NCBI RefSeq assembly: GCF_009925085.1
Contig: NZ_JAABNR010000006.1
Coordinates: 1-64,000, forward strand
Source of the DNA: Stagnihabitans tardus
Lineage (GTDB): Bacteria > Pseudomonadota > Alphaproteobacteria > Rhodobacterales > Rhodobacteraceae
DNA: 64,000 nucleotides
Reading direction: 5' to 3'
The position numbers and the translations under genes were made by a program. The notes under the pieces were generated by a model, which saw only the letters and a program-made list of their open reading frames with translations, had not been told where the DNA came from and did not search any database. Shown piece after piece: positions 8,454 through 18,730 of the stretch; within the stretch, counting starts at the first letter, position 1, and the number at the start of each line of letters is the position of its first letter.

Positions 8454-9388
8454 TTCGCAAAGGCCTCCAAAAGTTCGTCCTCGCAGACCACCTTGGCGGC
8501 ATCGCCTTTCTTGTCCTTGTTCCGCGCCCGGCGTTCCTTGCGGCGCTGGCGCTTTTCGCGGTCAGATTCCTCGGCGGCCACGGGGGCCGGGGTTCCGCCA
8601 AGGGTATCGAGGTCGCCCCCTTGTGCCAGATGGGCCAAGGCCGCAGCGCCTCCGCCCCCCGACAGGCGGCGGAGGAGCAGCGCGTCGAAGACCGGGTCAT
8701 GGGTGACGCCGGGCACCGAGGTCAGGGCGCGCAAGGCCACTTCGATCGCCACGGGATCGGGCTGTTCCATCAGCGAGGGTTGCAGGGTCACCTGCACCAC
8801 AATCCCGGGATGGGCCTTGCGCAAAAGCTCAACCAGCGCCGCAAGATCGTCCTGCATCTCTTTGACGGTAAAGGAAACCTCGGAGAGCTTCACCCCCGTG
8901 GGCAACGTCACCCCCTTGGGCCGCGCGCCAAAGACCGTGCCCGCGCCATCCACCATGGCGCGCGTCGTGCACAGCGGCAGGATCAGCCGGTCCACCTCGG
9001 CCGGGAGCCGCGCCACGGCGGCCAGATGCGCCAGGCGGTAAGCCAGCATCGCCTCTTTCGGCAAGCCCTCGGGATCGACCTCGGGGCGCAGACCATCGAC
9101 GGCCAGCCCATCGGCGCCCTTCCATATCCAGCCCTTGGGCAGCTCGCAGCGCAAAAGCTGCAGGGCGGCGCGCGGATGGCCCAGAAGCCCGGCCCGCACC
9201 GTCGCCCGCCCGTAATGCCACTTGGCGGCGACCTCGGGCGCCACGGTCTTGGGCGCAGGCTCCAGATCGACCGGGGCCAGCCCTGCCGCCCGCAGCACCT
9301 CGGCCACCGACCAGAGCCCATCCCCGCCCAGAACCCCCACCTTGGAGCTTGCCAAGCCGGTTTCGGGTCCGGTTTCTTCGTCTTCCAT
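8450..9388 (-). CDS. Degenerate GSCFA paralogue lacking the nucleophile
   Basis: 312 residues, first gene of the glycan operon; ATG 9388 is preceded by GGAGCAGGA. It can be aligned by eye with the GSCFA protein at 6629-7681: DLEPAPKTVAPE versus DAEPAPEGLAPE; PEVDPEGL versus PNVDPQGL; RLAHLAAV versus RVKHLAAV; DLAALVELLRKAHPGI versus DLVAALARLKETNPKL; and a basic tail of the same kind. At the catalytic site it has LGGDGLWSV (20-28) where the active paralogue has AGSCFAQHV, so the serine nucleophile is missing. It is also shorter. A non-catalytic, perhaps partner or chaperone role is my inference. The first dozen residues are acidic and probably unstructured. Confidence 0.7.
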   Translation of the reverse strand: MEDEETGPETGLASSKVGVLGGDGLWSVAEVLRAAGLAPVDLEPAPKTVAPEVAAKWHYGRATVRAGLLGHPRAALQLLRCELPKGWIWKGADGLAVDGLRPEVDPEGLPKEAMLAYRLAHLAAVARLPAEVDRLILPLCTTRAMVDGAGTVFGARPKGVTLPTGVKLSEVSFTVKEMQDDLAALVELLRKAHPGIVVQVTLQPSLMEQPDPVAIEVALRALTSVPGVTHDPVFDALLLRRLSGGGGAAALAHLAQGGDLDTLGGTPAPVAAEESDREKRQRRKERRARNKDKKGDAAKVVCEDELLEAFAK

Positions 9389-9469
9389 CGGTCCTGCTCC
9401 GTTTTTGCCAAGATAGGCGGCAGGGCGGAGAATGGAAAGGGATTGTTGCCAAATCGTCTACAACACCGA

Positions 9470-10670
<1,201 letters not shown>

Positions 10671-10681
<11 letters not shown>

Positions 10682-11357
10682 CTTGGCGAATGTCCGATTG
10701 CAGGCGGCCATCGACGAAGGTGGCGACGCGGGTGGCATAGGCGGCCATATCGGGCTCGTGGGTGACCATGAGGACCGTCATGCCCTCGTCCCGGTTCAGC
10801 TGCTGCAACAGAAGCATGATCTCGCGGGACCGCGCGGAGTCCAGGTTCCCCGTCGGCTCATCGGCCAGGATCAGCTGGGGCCGCGTGACGATGGCCCGCG
10901 CGATGGCCACACGCTGCTGCTGGCCGCCCGAAAGCTCGCTGGGCTTGTGGCCCGCCCGGTCCGCCAGCCCGACCTTGCCCAAGGCCGCCAGCGCACGTTC
11001 GCGGCGTTCGTCCTGGGGCACGCCCTGGTAGACCAGCGGCAGTTCGACATTCTCCAGCGCCGTGGTGCGGGGCAAAAGGTTGAAACCCTGAAAGATGAAG
11101 CCCAGGAAGTTGCGCCGAAGCAAAGCCCTCTGGTCGCGGTCCAGCCCGCCAACCTCTTGCCCCATCAAGAGATACTGCCCCGAAGAGGGCGTATCGAGGC
11201 AACCGATGATGTTCATCGTCGTGGATTTCCCCGAGCCCGAAGGCCCCATGACCGCGATGAAATCCCCACGGTCCACGCTGAAATCCACCCCATCCAGCGC
11301 CCGCACCATGGCCTCGCCCGTCCCGTAAGACTTGGTGATCCCCCGCAGCTCGATCAT
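10671..11357 (-). CDS. MacB/LolD-type ABC transporter ATP-binding subunit
   Basis: 228 residues, a complete nucleotide-binding domain: Walker A GPSGSGKST, signature LSGGQQQR, Walker B LILADEPTGNLD, H-loop VTHEP. The insert SSGQYLLMGQEVGGLDRDQRALLRR is typical of the MacB/LolD/FtsE group. It powers the permease encoded immediately downstream (11 nt overlap). Its ATG overlaps the stop of the adaptor gene by 4 nt (ATGA), so the order adaptor, ATPase, permease is translationally linked. Confidence 0.88.
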
Positions 11358-12634
11358 TCGGCGACCGTGGTCTGGGCCGTCACCACGAGGTCGCCAGCCT
11401 TGAGATCGCCCTCCAGCACCTGGGTCAGCGTGCCATCCGTGGCCCCGGTCTTGACCTGGACCTTGGCAGGCACCCCGTCGCGCAGGACGTAAAGCCCGCG
11501 GAAACCCTCGCGGTCGGGCTCGTTCGAGACCGTGGTCCGGTTGCCCCGATTGCCGCCGGGGCCGCCGCCCGAGAAGAGCACACCGAGGAGCCCACTGGAA
11601 GATTGCGTCGCAACTGATTGACGCGGAGGAGAAAAACGGAAGGCCGCATTGGGGACGGTCAAGACGCCCTTGACCTCTTGCACCGTGATATCGGCCGAGG
11701 CCGTCATGCCCGGCCGCAGCCGCAGGTCGGAATTGTCGATCGACAGGATGGTCGGATAGGTCACGATCCCGTCGACGGTCTGGGGCGCGTAATGCAGCTC
11801 TGACACCTGTGCCGGAAAGCTCTCCCCCAGCCAGGCGTCGACCGTGAACTCCGCCGGATTGTCCAGCGCCACCTTGCCGACATCGGCCTCGGCGACATCG
11901 ACCGACAGCCGCATCTGCGCCAGGTCATGGGCCAGGGTGAAGAGAACGGCGGTCTCCGAGGCCGAGGCATTGACCGTCTGGCCCACATCGGCCGAGACCT
12001 CCAGAACCATGCCGTCGATGGGCGAGGTGATGACCGCCTTGGCCAAAGAGGTCTCCGACAGAAGTACATTGGCCTCCGCCACCTGGACCTGGGCCATGGC
12101 CTGGGCCAGACCGGCCTCGGCGCGGCGCGCGGCGGTGGCGGCGGTGCTCAGTTCGTCATCGGTGTTGAGCCCCTTGTCGTGGATCTTCTGCACCCGGGCG
12201 AGCGTGGCCCGCGCCGCCTCCAGCGCCGCCTCGGCATCCGCCACTTGCGCCTTTTGCGCGGCCAAGGTCGCCTGGTCGCGGGCAAGCTCGGCCTGCAAGG
12301 ACGAGGTATCCAGCCGCGCCAGCACATCGCCCTTCTTGACCCGGTCATTCACCCGGACCGCCATCTCGGCAATCGTCCCCGAGATGAGGGACGAGACATC
12401 GACCTGCTCGATGGGCTCCACCGTGCCGACAGCGGTGATCTGCACGACGATATCGCGCGTGGCGACCTCGGAGCTCGTGTAGCTGACCGCAGGCGTCGAG
12501 TCCGAGCCCCGGCCATAAACCCAAGCCCCCCCGCCGCAGAGGGCGACCAGCAAGGCCAGCACCAGCCAGCCCTTCCATCTCCGCCTCTTGCGGCGCGTGA
12601 TCTGTTGCAGCACCTCTGCCCCGGTCTCGGTCAT
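11354..12634 (-). CDS. macA: MacA/HlyD-type periplasmic adaptor subunit
   Basis: 426 residues. One N-terminal membrane segment (about 18-40: KGWLVLALLVALCGGGAWVYG), then a lipoyl/barrel-sandwich half (VEPIEQVDVSSLISGTI), a long alpha-hairpin rich in Ala/Gln/Glu (about 110-200), the second lipoyl half (ITSPIDGMVLEVSADVGQTV), beta-barrel and membrane-proximal domains. This is the RND/MacA adaptor layout. A Gly-rich insertion near 345-360 (LFSGGGPGGNRGNR) is unusual in the membrane-proximal part. It links the inner-membrane MacB complex to an outer-membrane tunnel that is not in the window. First gene of a three-gene operon, with AAGGGG in front of the start. Confidence 0.85.
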   Translation of the reverse strand: MTETGAEVLQQITRRKRRRWKGWLVLALLVALCGGGAWVYGRGSDSTPAVSYTSSEVATRDIVVQITAVGTVEPIEQVDVSSLISGTIAEMAVRVNDRVKKGDVLARLDTSSLQAELARDQATLAAQKAQVADAEAALEAARATLARVQKIHDKGLNTDDELSTAATAARRAEAGLAQAMAQVQVAEANVLLSETSLAKAVITSPIDGMVLEVSADVGQTVNASASETAVLFTLAHDLAQMRLSVDVAEADVGKVALDNPAEFTVDAWLGESFPAQVSELHYAPQTVDGIVTYPTILSIDNSDLRLRPGMTASADITVQEVKGVLTVPNAAFRFSPPRQSVATQSSSGLLGVLFSGGGPGGNRGNRTTVSNEPDREGFRGLYVLRDGVPAKVQVKTGATDGTLTQVLEGDLKAGDLVVTAQTTVAE

Positions 12635-12726
12635 CGTCGTCCCCTTGGAAGGCCCAGTCCCCTATCTGGGCCGGTCGGTCGTGGGGATCAACGCCCGGGC
12701 CACGGGATTCCGTCGCGGGCCGGCGA

Positions 12727-13233
12727 TTATTCCACCTTGCAGGCCCTGACCAGCAAGAGCCCGGTCGCCGCATAGACGACTGCCGGGAAATCCTTCAAAA
12801 ATTGCCCGACCGCGATCAGATTGGCCTTGCGCCCGGGATCGCTTTCTTCCGCCGCGGAGTCCCATGCGAAATAGCCCGAAGAGGCGATATCCGGATAGTT
12901 CGGCGGATAGAAGGCTTCCGCGCCATTCGGCATCGTGGCCGTCAGACTGCCATCAAAGCCCATGACCGTCGTGACCGCCCCCTCCGCCGTGTCCCGCCCC
13001 GGAGCCACGTCCGAGCGCCATTCGATCCGCCCCGTGTCACAATCCAGCCGGAACCCCAGCGCCAGGCTTTCCTCCGGCACCCAGATTGCAAGGCCGCCCC
13101 GCGCCCCGCCCTTCTCTGGCGCATAGTCCCGCAACTCCACCCGGAAGCCGCCGAAATCATGCGAAGCCATCAGCACCTCGGCGCCCGCCAAACCCGGCCA
13201 CAGCGCCAAAACCACGATCCAGATCGTCTTCAC
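12727..13233 (-). CDS. Secreted protein of unknown function
   Basis: 168 residues from a GTG start at 13233, chosen because AAAGGAGG (minus strand) lies 5 nt upstream; an in-frame TTG at 13251 would contain that ribosome site. Residues 1-19 form a Sec signal peptide (KTIWIVVLALWPGLAGAEV, cleavage after GAGA). The mature part is small and beta-rich, with MASHDFGGFRVELRDYAPEKGG and later SLTATMPNGAEAFYPPNY; a hydrophobic stretch (VVYAATGLLLVRA) near the end could be a membrane segment. No family was recognised. It lies downstream of tsf and upstream of the MacAB operon on the same strand. Confidence 0.6.
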   Translation of the reverse strand: MKTIWIVVLALWPGLAGAEVLMASHDFGGFRVELRDYAPEKGGARGGLAIWVPEESLALGFRLDCDTGRIEWRSDVAPGRDTAEGAVTTVMGFDGSLTATMPNGAEAFYPPNYPDIASSGYFAWDSAAEESDPGRKANLIAVGQFLKDFPAVVYAATGLLLVRACKVE

Positions 13234-13260
13234 GCCCGCCTCCTTTCCCAAGCCTGCAAA

Positions 13261-13317
13261 TTCATCTGTTCACAAATATCCCACGGGAGGGTCCGGAGGG
13301 GTGTGAAACCCCTCCGG
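13261..13317 (-). repeat. 24-nt dispersed box plus hairpin, 3' of tsf
   Basis: Copy of the dispersed element: TTCATC...CAAATATCCC at 13261-13282, next to a perfect 9-bp stem (CCGGAGGGG/CCCCTCCGG, 13293-13317). In the direction of tsf the order is hairpin then box. The same hairpin, loop included, follows rpsI at 43712-43736. Confidence 0.7.
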
Positions 13318-13322
13318 GCCTG

Positions 13323-13361
13323 CCGCAAAACAAGGGGCCGGAGGTTCGCACCCCCGGCCCC
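13323..13361 (-). terminator. Rho-independent terminator of rpsB-tsf
   Basis: On the minus strand a GGGGCCGG/CCGGCCCC stem (13334-13361) is followed by TTGTTTTG, a typical intrinsic terminator about 20 nt after the tsf stop. Confidence 0.75.
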
Positions 13362-13382
13362 AAATTCGCCCGTCCGAACGAC

Positions 13383-14291
13383 TCAGGCCTGGACCATCTT
13401 GGCCACTTCGGCCGCGAAGTCTTCTTCCTTCTTCTCGACGCCTTCGCCGACCATCACGCGGGCATAGCCGGTGATCTCGACGCCGGCTTCCTTGGCCGCC
13501 GCCTCGACCGTCAGGTCGGGGTTGATGACGAAGGCTTGGCCCAGAAGGGTGTTTTCCGCCAGGAACTTCTTCATCCGGCCCGGGATGATGTTGTTGTGGA
13601 TCACGGCCTCGGGCTTCGGCTTGGCCGAGGAGGCGTTTTCTTCCAGCGCCTTGGCGGTCTGCACGGCCAGCTCACGCTCCACGACCACCGGGTCGAGGGT
13701 CGCTTCCGAGAGCGACAGCGGGTTGGTCGCGGCAATGTGCATGGCGAACTGCTTGCCGATCTCTTCGGCGCGGGCCGCATCGCCGTTCAGCGCGACCAGC
13801 ACGCCGATCTTGCCCATGCCAGCGGTGGCGGCATTGTGGACATAGGAGACGACGGTCGAGCCTTCCAGCACATGCATGCGGCGGAAGTTCAGGTTTTCCC
13901 CGATCCGCGCCACGGCTTCCTGGATGACTTCCTCGACCTTCTTGCCGTTCAGATGCGCGGCCTTGCAGACCTCGACCGATTCGCCGACGGTCAGGGCCAC
14001 ATTGGCCACGTCACGCACCAGCGCCTGGAAATCGGCGTTCTTGGCGACGAAGTCGGTTTCCGAGTTGATCTCGACGGCGACGCCGCGCCCGTTCGACACG
14101 GCCACGCCCACCAGGCCCTCGGCGGCGACGCGGTCGGCCTTCTTGGCGGCTTTCGCCAGGCCCTTGGTGCGCAGCCAGTCCACGGCGGCTTCCATGTCGC
14201 CATTGGTCTCGGTCAGCGCCTTCTTGGCATCCATCATCCCCGCGCCGGTCGATTCGCGCAGTTCCTTCACCATCGCAGCGGTGATCGTCAT
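13383..14291 (-). CDS. tsf: Elongation factor Ts
   Basis: 302 residues, the normal length. EF-Ts, the guanine-nucleotide exchange factor for EF-Tu in translation elongation. The N-terminal UBA-like module ([20 protein letters not shown]) and the conserved exchange motif [10 protein letters not shown] (about residues 76-85) are intact, as are the two core subdomains and the C-terminal module. It follows rpsB by 87 nt on the same strand, the usual rpsB-tsf pair; the gap contains a small GGGGAG/CTCCCC hairpin (14319-14338) that could reduce read-through. A GGAG precedes the ATG. Confidence 0.97.
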   Translation of the reverse strand: MTITAAMVKELRESTGAGMMDAKKALTETNGDMEAAVDWLRTKGLAKAAKKADRVAAEGLVGVAVSNGRGVAVEINSETDFVAKNADFQALVRDVANVALTVGESVEVCKAAHLNGKKVEEVIQEAVARIGENLNFRRMHVLEGSTVVSYVHNAATAGMGKIGVLVALNGDAARAEEIGKQFAMHIAATNPLSLSEATLDPVVVERELAVQTAKALEENASSAKPKPEAVIHNNIIPGRMKKFLAENTLLGQAFVINPDLTVEAAAKEAGVEITGYARVMVGEGVEKKEEDFAAEVAKMVQA

Positions 14292-14378
14292 GTCAGACTC
14301 CAGTCCTTGAAAGGGTCAGGGGAGCCCATAGACTCCCCCGATTTCCGTTTTATGACAGGCCCGATCCCGGGCCAGCCC

Positions 14379-15134
14379 TCAGGCTTCGACGGCTTCTTCA
14401 GCCGGAGCCTCGTCCATGGCACCGAGGTCGATGCCCGCAGCGCCCATCTGGGCCGACATGCCGTCCAGGGCAGCGCGGCTGATCAGGTCGCAATACATGG
14501 CGATGGCGCGCGAGGCGTCGTCGTTGCCGGGGATGATATAGTCCACGCCCTTGGGCGAGCAGTTGGTATCGACCACGCCGACGACCGGGATGCCCAGCTT
14601 CTTGGCCTCGGTGATGGCCAGGGCCTCTTTGCCAACGTCGATGACGAAAAGCAGGTCCGGAACGCCGCCCATGTCGCGGATACCGCCCAGGCTGGCCTGC
14701 AGCTTCTGCTGGTCACGCTCCAGGTTCAGACGCTCTTTCTTGGTCAGGCCCTCGGCGCCCGAGGCCAGGATTTCGTCGATCTGCTTCAGGCGCTGGATCG
14801 AGTTGGAGATGGTCTTCCAGTTCGTCAGCGTGCCACCGAGCCAGCGGTGGTTCATGTAATACTGCGCGCATTTCTCGGCCGATTCGGCGATCGACTTCTG
14901 CGCCTGGCGCTTGGTGCCGACGAAGAGGATGCGGCCGCCCTTGGCGACGGTGTCACGGACCACTTTCAGCGCCGCGTCCAGCATCGGAACGGTCTGGGTC
15001 AGGTCAAGAATATGGATGCCATTGCGGTCGCCATAGATGAACTCGCCCATGCGGGGGTTCCAGCGCGCGGTCTGGTGGCCATAGTGAACGCCAGCTTCCA
15101 AGAGCTGGCGCATGGTGAACTCGGGAAGAGCCAT
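14379..15134 (-). CDS. rpsB: 30S ribosomal protein S2
   Basis: 251 residues. S2 family signatures are clear: [20 protein letters not shown] at the N-terminus, [23 protein letters not shown], and [16 protein letters not shown] with [14 protein letters not shown]2 binds the body of the 30S subunit and recruits S1. The last 25 residues are acidic ([11 protein letters not shown]). First gene of the rpsB-tsf operon. The 159-nt upstream gap must hold the promoter and a leader; I could not identify a defined S2-responsive RNA structure in it. Confidence 0.97.
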   Translation of the reverse strand: MALPEFTMRQLLEAGVHYGHQTARWNPRMGEFIYGDRNGIHILDLTQTVPMLDAALKVVRDTVAKGGRILFVGTKRQAQKSIAESAEKCAQYYMNHRWLGGTLTNWKTISNSIQRLKQIDEILASGAEGLTKKERLNLERDQQKLQASLGGIRDMGGVPDLLFVIDVGKEALAITEAKKLGIPVVGVVDTNCSPKGVDYIIPGNDDASRAIAMYCDLISRAALDGMSAQMGAAGIDLGAMDEAPAEEAVEA

Positions 15135-15293
15135 GCTCGTATCCTTTCCGGTTTGAACCTCGGCCCAAGTGTCTCAGGGTTTCCCCCAACCGGTGGACTG
15201 CATGGGATTTCTCCCCATGAAGCCCCACCTGAGCCTGTGAAGTGCGCCGCCTTTACGCCAGATGCGGCCCTGCTGCAAGGCCTTTTCCCGCAG

Positions 15294-16373
15294 TCAGGGC
15301 GCCTTTGCGCCCCGCAACAGCGCCAGGACCTCGGACTTGGGCCCCATCCGGCTGCCCTCTATCCAGGCGGCCAGGGCGGCGTTATAGGTCTCGTCCCAGG
15401 CCGAGTCCACCCAGTCGCGCATCTCTTCCGCCGAGATCGGTGCCGGGATCGGGGCGGAGGGCGGGCCTTCGCGCAGGCGCAGCGCGGCCCGGAGGGGCTC
15501 GGGGTGGTCCGAACGCGCAAGCATCGCATTCCAGCGCGGCGCGGCATTGGCCTCGAGCCGCGCGCGCCAGGTTTCGGGCAGGGTCAACCGCGGAAAGGCC
15601 AGCCCCGCGCGCTGGATCGCCCCGCGCAACAGGCCAAAGAGCCTTGGGTCGCTTTCGGGGCTGCGCGCTTCGCCCAGCCGCAGCAAGAGCGCCGAGGCCG
15701 CGGCCGGCATGGATTCGTTGGCCCGCAGCGCCCCCCCAAGATCGGGAAGCGCCCGGCCGCAGACCGCCCCGATCCATTGCGCGACATCGGCGGTGACATC
15801 GCCCCCCAGAAGGCTTTGACGCGAAAACACCCGCAGGCGCAGGGCATCCGCGCCATAGATGGTCTCGATCGTCTCCAGCCGGTCGAGGTGGTCGATCAGC
15901 GCCGGGTCGATCTTGTGGCCATAGCGCTTGACCTGCTGCTGGGCGGCCGAGGGGTAATGGTCGGTCACCGGGCGCAGATAGGCCAGGGCCGTGACCTGAA
16001 CCCCATGGCGGGCGAAAAGCGCGGTCAGCCTCTTGCCCCCCGGGGCCGACATCGGATGGGACAGATGCTCTGCCGACAAAAGAACCACGCCGTCGCCATG
16101 GGCGCGGGCCTGGGCGATGGCGGTCTCCAGCGCCAGGGTCACCCGGTCGGCAGCGCCAGGCCCCATATGGCGCAGGCGCTCGGCCAGGTGATGGGCGGGC
16201 GGCAGGCTCTCGGCCCAAAGCGCTGCAAGCTGCCAATGGCCCGCGACCGCGTCCTCCCCGAGGCTCGGATAGAAGAACCCCTCGGCGGCAAGCTTCTCGC
16301 GCCCCTGGGCCAATTGCGCCTGGATCGCGCTGGAGCCTGTCTTCTGCATCCCCAGATGGATGATGGCGCGCAT
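15294..16373 (-). CDS. Sulfotransferase-family protein
   Basis: 359 residues from ATG 16373, preceded by AAGGGGG. The first residues MRAIIHLGMQKTGSSAIQ carry the 5'-phosphosulfate-binding loop (QKTGSS) of PAPS-dependent sulfotransferases, and VTALAYLRPVTDHYPSAAQQQ resembles the 3'-phosphate-binding region (R and S). Such enzymes transfer sulfate from PAPS to sugars or lipids. The acceptor is unknown; with the glycan genes at 1.7-9.4 kb and a second sulfotransferase at 36662-37729, sulfated surface glycan is a reasonable guess. It is a single-gene unit between rpsB and a divergent gene. Confidence 0.75.
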   Translation of the reverse strand: MRAIIHLGMQKTGSSAIQAQLAQGREKLAAEGFFYPSLGEDAVAGHWQLAALWAESLPPAHHLAERLRHMGPGAADRVTLALETAIAQARAHGDGVVLLSAEHLSHPMSAPGGKRLTALFARHGVQVTALAYLRPVTDHYPSAAQQQVKRYGHKIDPALIDHLDRLETIETIYGADALRLRVFSRQSLLGGDVTADVAQWIGAVCGRALPDLGGALRANESMPAAASALLLRLGEARSPESDPRLFGLLRGAIQRAGLAFPRLTLPETWRARLEANAAPRWNAMLARSDHPEPLRAALRLREGPPSAPIPAPISAEEMRDWVDSAWDETYNAALAAWIEGSRMGPKSEVLALLRGAKAP

Positions 16374-16546
16374 GGTCCGGCCCCCTTGCCTGCTGCCGAC
16401 GTGCGGCCCGATCATTGGTCAAATTGCGCGCAAGTCAACGTCCTGCGGCCCCCCGATGCCGCTAGCCGACGCCTGAAGGACGGTTTCCGACCTTGCCTCG
16501 GCCTGCCTTCCGGCTAGAACCGCCTGTGACACGCAGGAGACGCGCG

Positions 16547-18592
16547 ATGAAAGATCTGGATCAAGCCGAGACCACTTCCGATGCCCTGGTGATCTTCACC
16601 CCCTCGGGCAAGCGCGGGCGCTTTGCGCTTGGCACGCCAATCCTGACGGCGGCGCGGCAATTGGGGGTCGACCTGGATTCGGTTTGCGGCGGGCGCGGGA
16701 TTTGCTCGAAGTGCCAGATCCAGCCCTCTTACGGCGAGTTCCCCAAGTTCGGCGTCACGGTCCAGGACGGCGCCCTGACCGAATGGAACGAGGTCGAGGC
16801 GCGCTACAAGCGCATCCGGGGCATGATCGACGGCCGCCGCCTGGGCTGCCAGGCCAAGGTTCAGGGCGATGTGATCGTCGATGTGCCGCCCGAAAGCCAG
16901 GTCCACAAGCAGGTGATCCGCAAGGCGGCCTCGGACCGGGTCATCGCGATGGACCCGGCGACGCGCCTTCTGTTCATCGAGGTCGCCGAGCCCGACATGC
17001 ACGAGCCCACCGGCGATTTCGAGCGCGTCAAGCGCGCGCTGAAGGATCAATGGCAGGTCGAGGGGGTCGAGGCCGATCTGGGCCTTCTGCGCCGCCTGCA
17101 ACCCGCGCTCCGCAAGGGCGAATGGAAGATCACCGTGGCGCTTTACAAGGGCAACCATGATACGTCGCACCGGATCCTGGACCTCTGGCCGGGCTTCCAC
17201 GAGGGTCCGATCCTGGGGCTGGCCATCGACCTGGGCTCGACGACGATTGCCGCCCATCTGTGCGACCTGACCGATGGGCGGGTCCTGAACTCGGCCGGCC
17301 TGATGAACCCGCAGATCCGCTTTGGCGAAGACCTGATGAGCCGGGTGTCCTATGCCATGATGAACCCGGGCGGCGATGTCGAGATGACGACGGCGGTGCG
17401 GGCGGCCATCGACAGCCTGGCCCATACGATCTGCGAAGAGGCCGGGGTTTCGACCCAGGCGCTTTACGAGCTGGTCTTCGTCTGCAACCCGGTCATGCAT
17501 CATCTTCTCTTGGGCATCGACCCGGTCGAACTGGGCCAGGCGCCCTTTGCCCTGGCGACCTCGGGCTCCATGGCTTTCCCGGCCCGTGACCTGAACCTTT
17601 CCAACGTCAATACCTCCGCCCGGGTCTATGTCCTGCCCTGTATCGCCGGTCATGTGGGGGCCGACTGCGCCGCCGTGGCCTTGGCCGAAGAGCCGCAGCA
17701 TTCCGAAGACATGGTCCTGATCGTGGACGTGGGCACCAATGCCGAGATCCTTCTGGGCAACAAGACCAAGGTGCTCGCCTGTTCCTCGCCCACGGGTCCG
17801 GCCTTCGAGGGCGCGCAGATCTCCAGCGGTCAACGCGCCGCCCCCGGCGCCATCGAGCGCATCACCATCGACCCGGTGACCAAGGAGCCGCGCTTCCGCG
17901 TCATCGGTTCCGAACTCTGGTCCGACGAGCCGGGTTTTGCCGAGGCCGTGGGGGCGACGGGTGTGACGGGCATCTGCGGCTCTGGCATCATCGAGGCCGT
18001 GGCCGAGATGCGCATCGCGGGCCTGGTGGACCAGGGCGGCCTGATCGGCGGCCCCGACCAGACCGGCACGGCCCGCTGCGAGGCGGAAGGCCGCACCCAT
18101 GCCTACCTGATCCACGACGGCTCTGCCACGGGCGGGCCCCGGATCACGGTGACGCAAGGCGACATCCGCGCGATCCAGCTCGCCAAGGCCGCGCTTTACG
18201 CGGGGGCCAGGCTCCTGATGGACGAGATGGGCGTGACGACGGTGGACCGCGTGGTCCTGGCGGGGGCCTTCGGCGCCCATATCTCGCCGCGCCATGCCAT
18301 GGTCCTGGGGATGATCCCGGATTGCGAACTGCCCAAGGTCATCTCGGCCGGGAACGCGGCGGGGACGGGGGCGCGGATTGCGCTTTGCAACCGCGCGGCC
18401 CGCGACACGATCGAGGCCGTGGTCCACGAGATCCACAAGGTCGAAACCGCCATCGAGCCGCGCTTCCAGGAGCATTTCGTCAATGCCTCGGCCATCCCCA
18501 ATGCGGTCGATGCCTTCCCGCACCTGGACCCGCTGCCCGAGGTGAGCTTCAACACCAATTCCGGCGCCGAGGGCCGTCGCCGCCGCAGGTAA
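16547..18592 (+). CDS. Ferredoxin-ASKHA protein (corrinoid activation/DUF4445 family)
   Basis: 681 residues. N-terminal 2Fe-2S ferredoxin domain with CGGRGICSKC (Cys47, 53, 56) and a fourth Cys in RRLGCQAK (about 106), then a linker, then an ASKHA ATPase domain (ILGLAIDLGSTTIAAHLCDL, VLIVDVGTNAEILLG, GICGSGIIEAVAEM, VVLAGAFGAHISPRHAM). Proteins of this build (RACE/RamA-like) use ATP to reduce cob(II)alamin to cob(I)alamin in corrinoid methyltransferases. No methyltransferase or corrinoid protein lies nearby, so its partner must be elsewhere. ATG 16547 is preceded by CAGGAGA; the longer frame from 16493 lacks such a site. Followed by a long hairpin. Confidence 0.85.
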   Translation: MKDLDQAETTSDALVIFTPSGKRGRFALGTPILTAARQLGVDLDSVCGGRGICSKCQIQPSYGEFPKFGVTVQDGALTEWNEVEARYKRIRGMIDGRRLGCQAKVQGDVIVDVPPESQVHKQVIRKAASDRVIAMDPATRLLFIEVAEPDMHEPTGDFERVKRALKDQWQVEGVEADLGLLRRLQPALRKGEWKITVALYKGNHDTSHRILDLWPGFHEGPILGLAIDLGSTTIAAHLCDLTDGRVLNSAGLMNPQIRFGEDLMSRVSYAMMNPGGDVEMTTAVRAAIDSLAHTICEEAGVSTQALYELVFVCNPVMHHLLLGIDPVELGQAPFALATSGSMAFPARDLNLSNVNTSARVYVLPCIAGHVGADCAAVALAEEPQHSEDMVLIVDVGTNAEILLGNKTKVLACSSPTGPAFEGAQISSGQRAAPGAIERITIDPVTKEPRFRVIGSELWSDEPGFAEAVGATGVTGICGSGIIEAVAEMRIAGLVDQGGLIGGPDQTGTARCEAEGRTHAYLIHDGSATGGPRITVTQGDIRAIQLAKAALYAGARLLMDEMGVTTVDRVVLAGAFGAHISPRHAMVLGMIPDCELPKVISAGNAAGTGARIALCNRAARDTIEAVVHEIHKVETAIEPRFQEHFVNASAIPNAVDAFPHLDPLPEVSFNTNSGAEGRRRRR

Positions 18593-18599
18593 AGAGAAA

Positions 18600-18634
18600 G
18601 CCGGGCTCGGGGGCATCGAGCCCCCTCGCCCGGC
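18600..18634 (+). terminator. GC-rich hairpin after the ASKHA gene
   Basis: GCCGGGC...GCCCGGC with an inner GGGGGC/GCCCCC stem, starting 7 nt after the stop codon. No U-tract follows, so termination is only inferred. Confidence 0.5.
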
Positions 18635-18730
18635 TGCTGCCGCAGGACCAGGGCCAAAGGGTCGGACGCCGCCCCCGAGCCAGCCGATCACGGCTTTCAA
18701 CGCGCCCCCCAACCCGCGCGCGCCCTGCCT

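Noticed and set aside
15135-15293. Known S2 leader RNA or riboswitch upstream of rpsB
   Set aside because: No structure could be matched with confidence by eye.
13086-16517. 1143-codon plus-strand frame
   Set aside because: Opposite tsf, rpsB and the sulfotransferase gene; no domain or start signal.
16514-18712. Long minus-strand frame
   Set aside because: Antisense of the ferredoxin-ASKHA gene with no motifs of its own.
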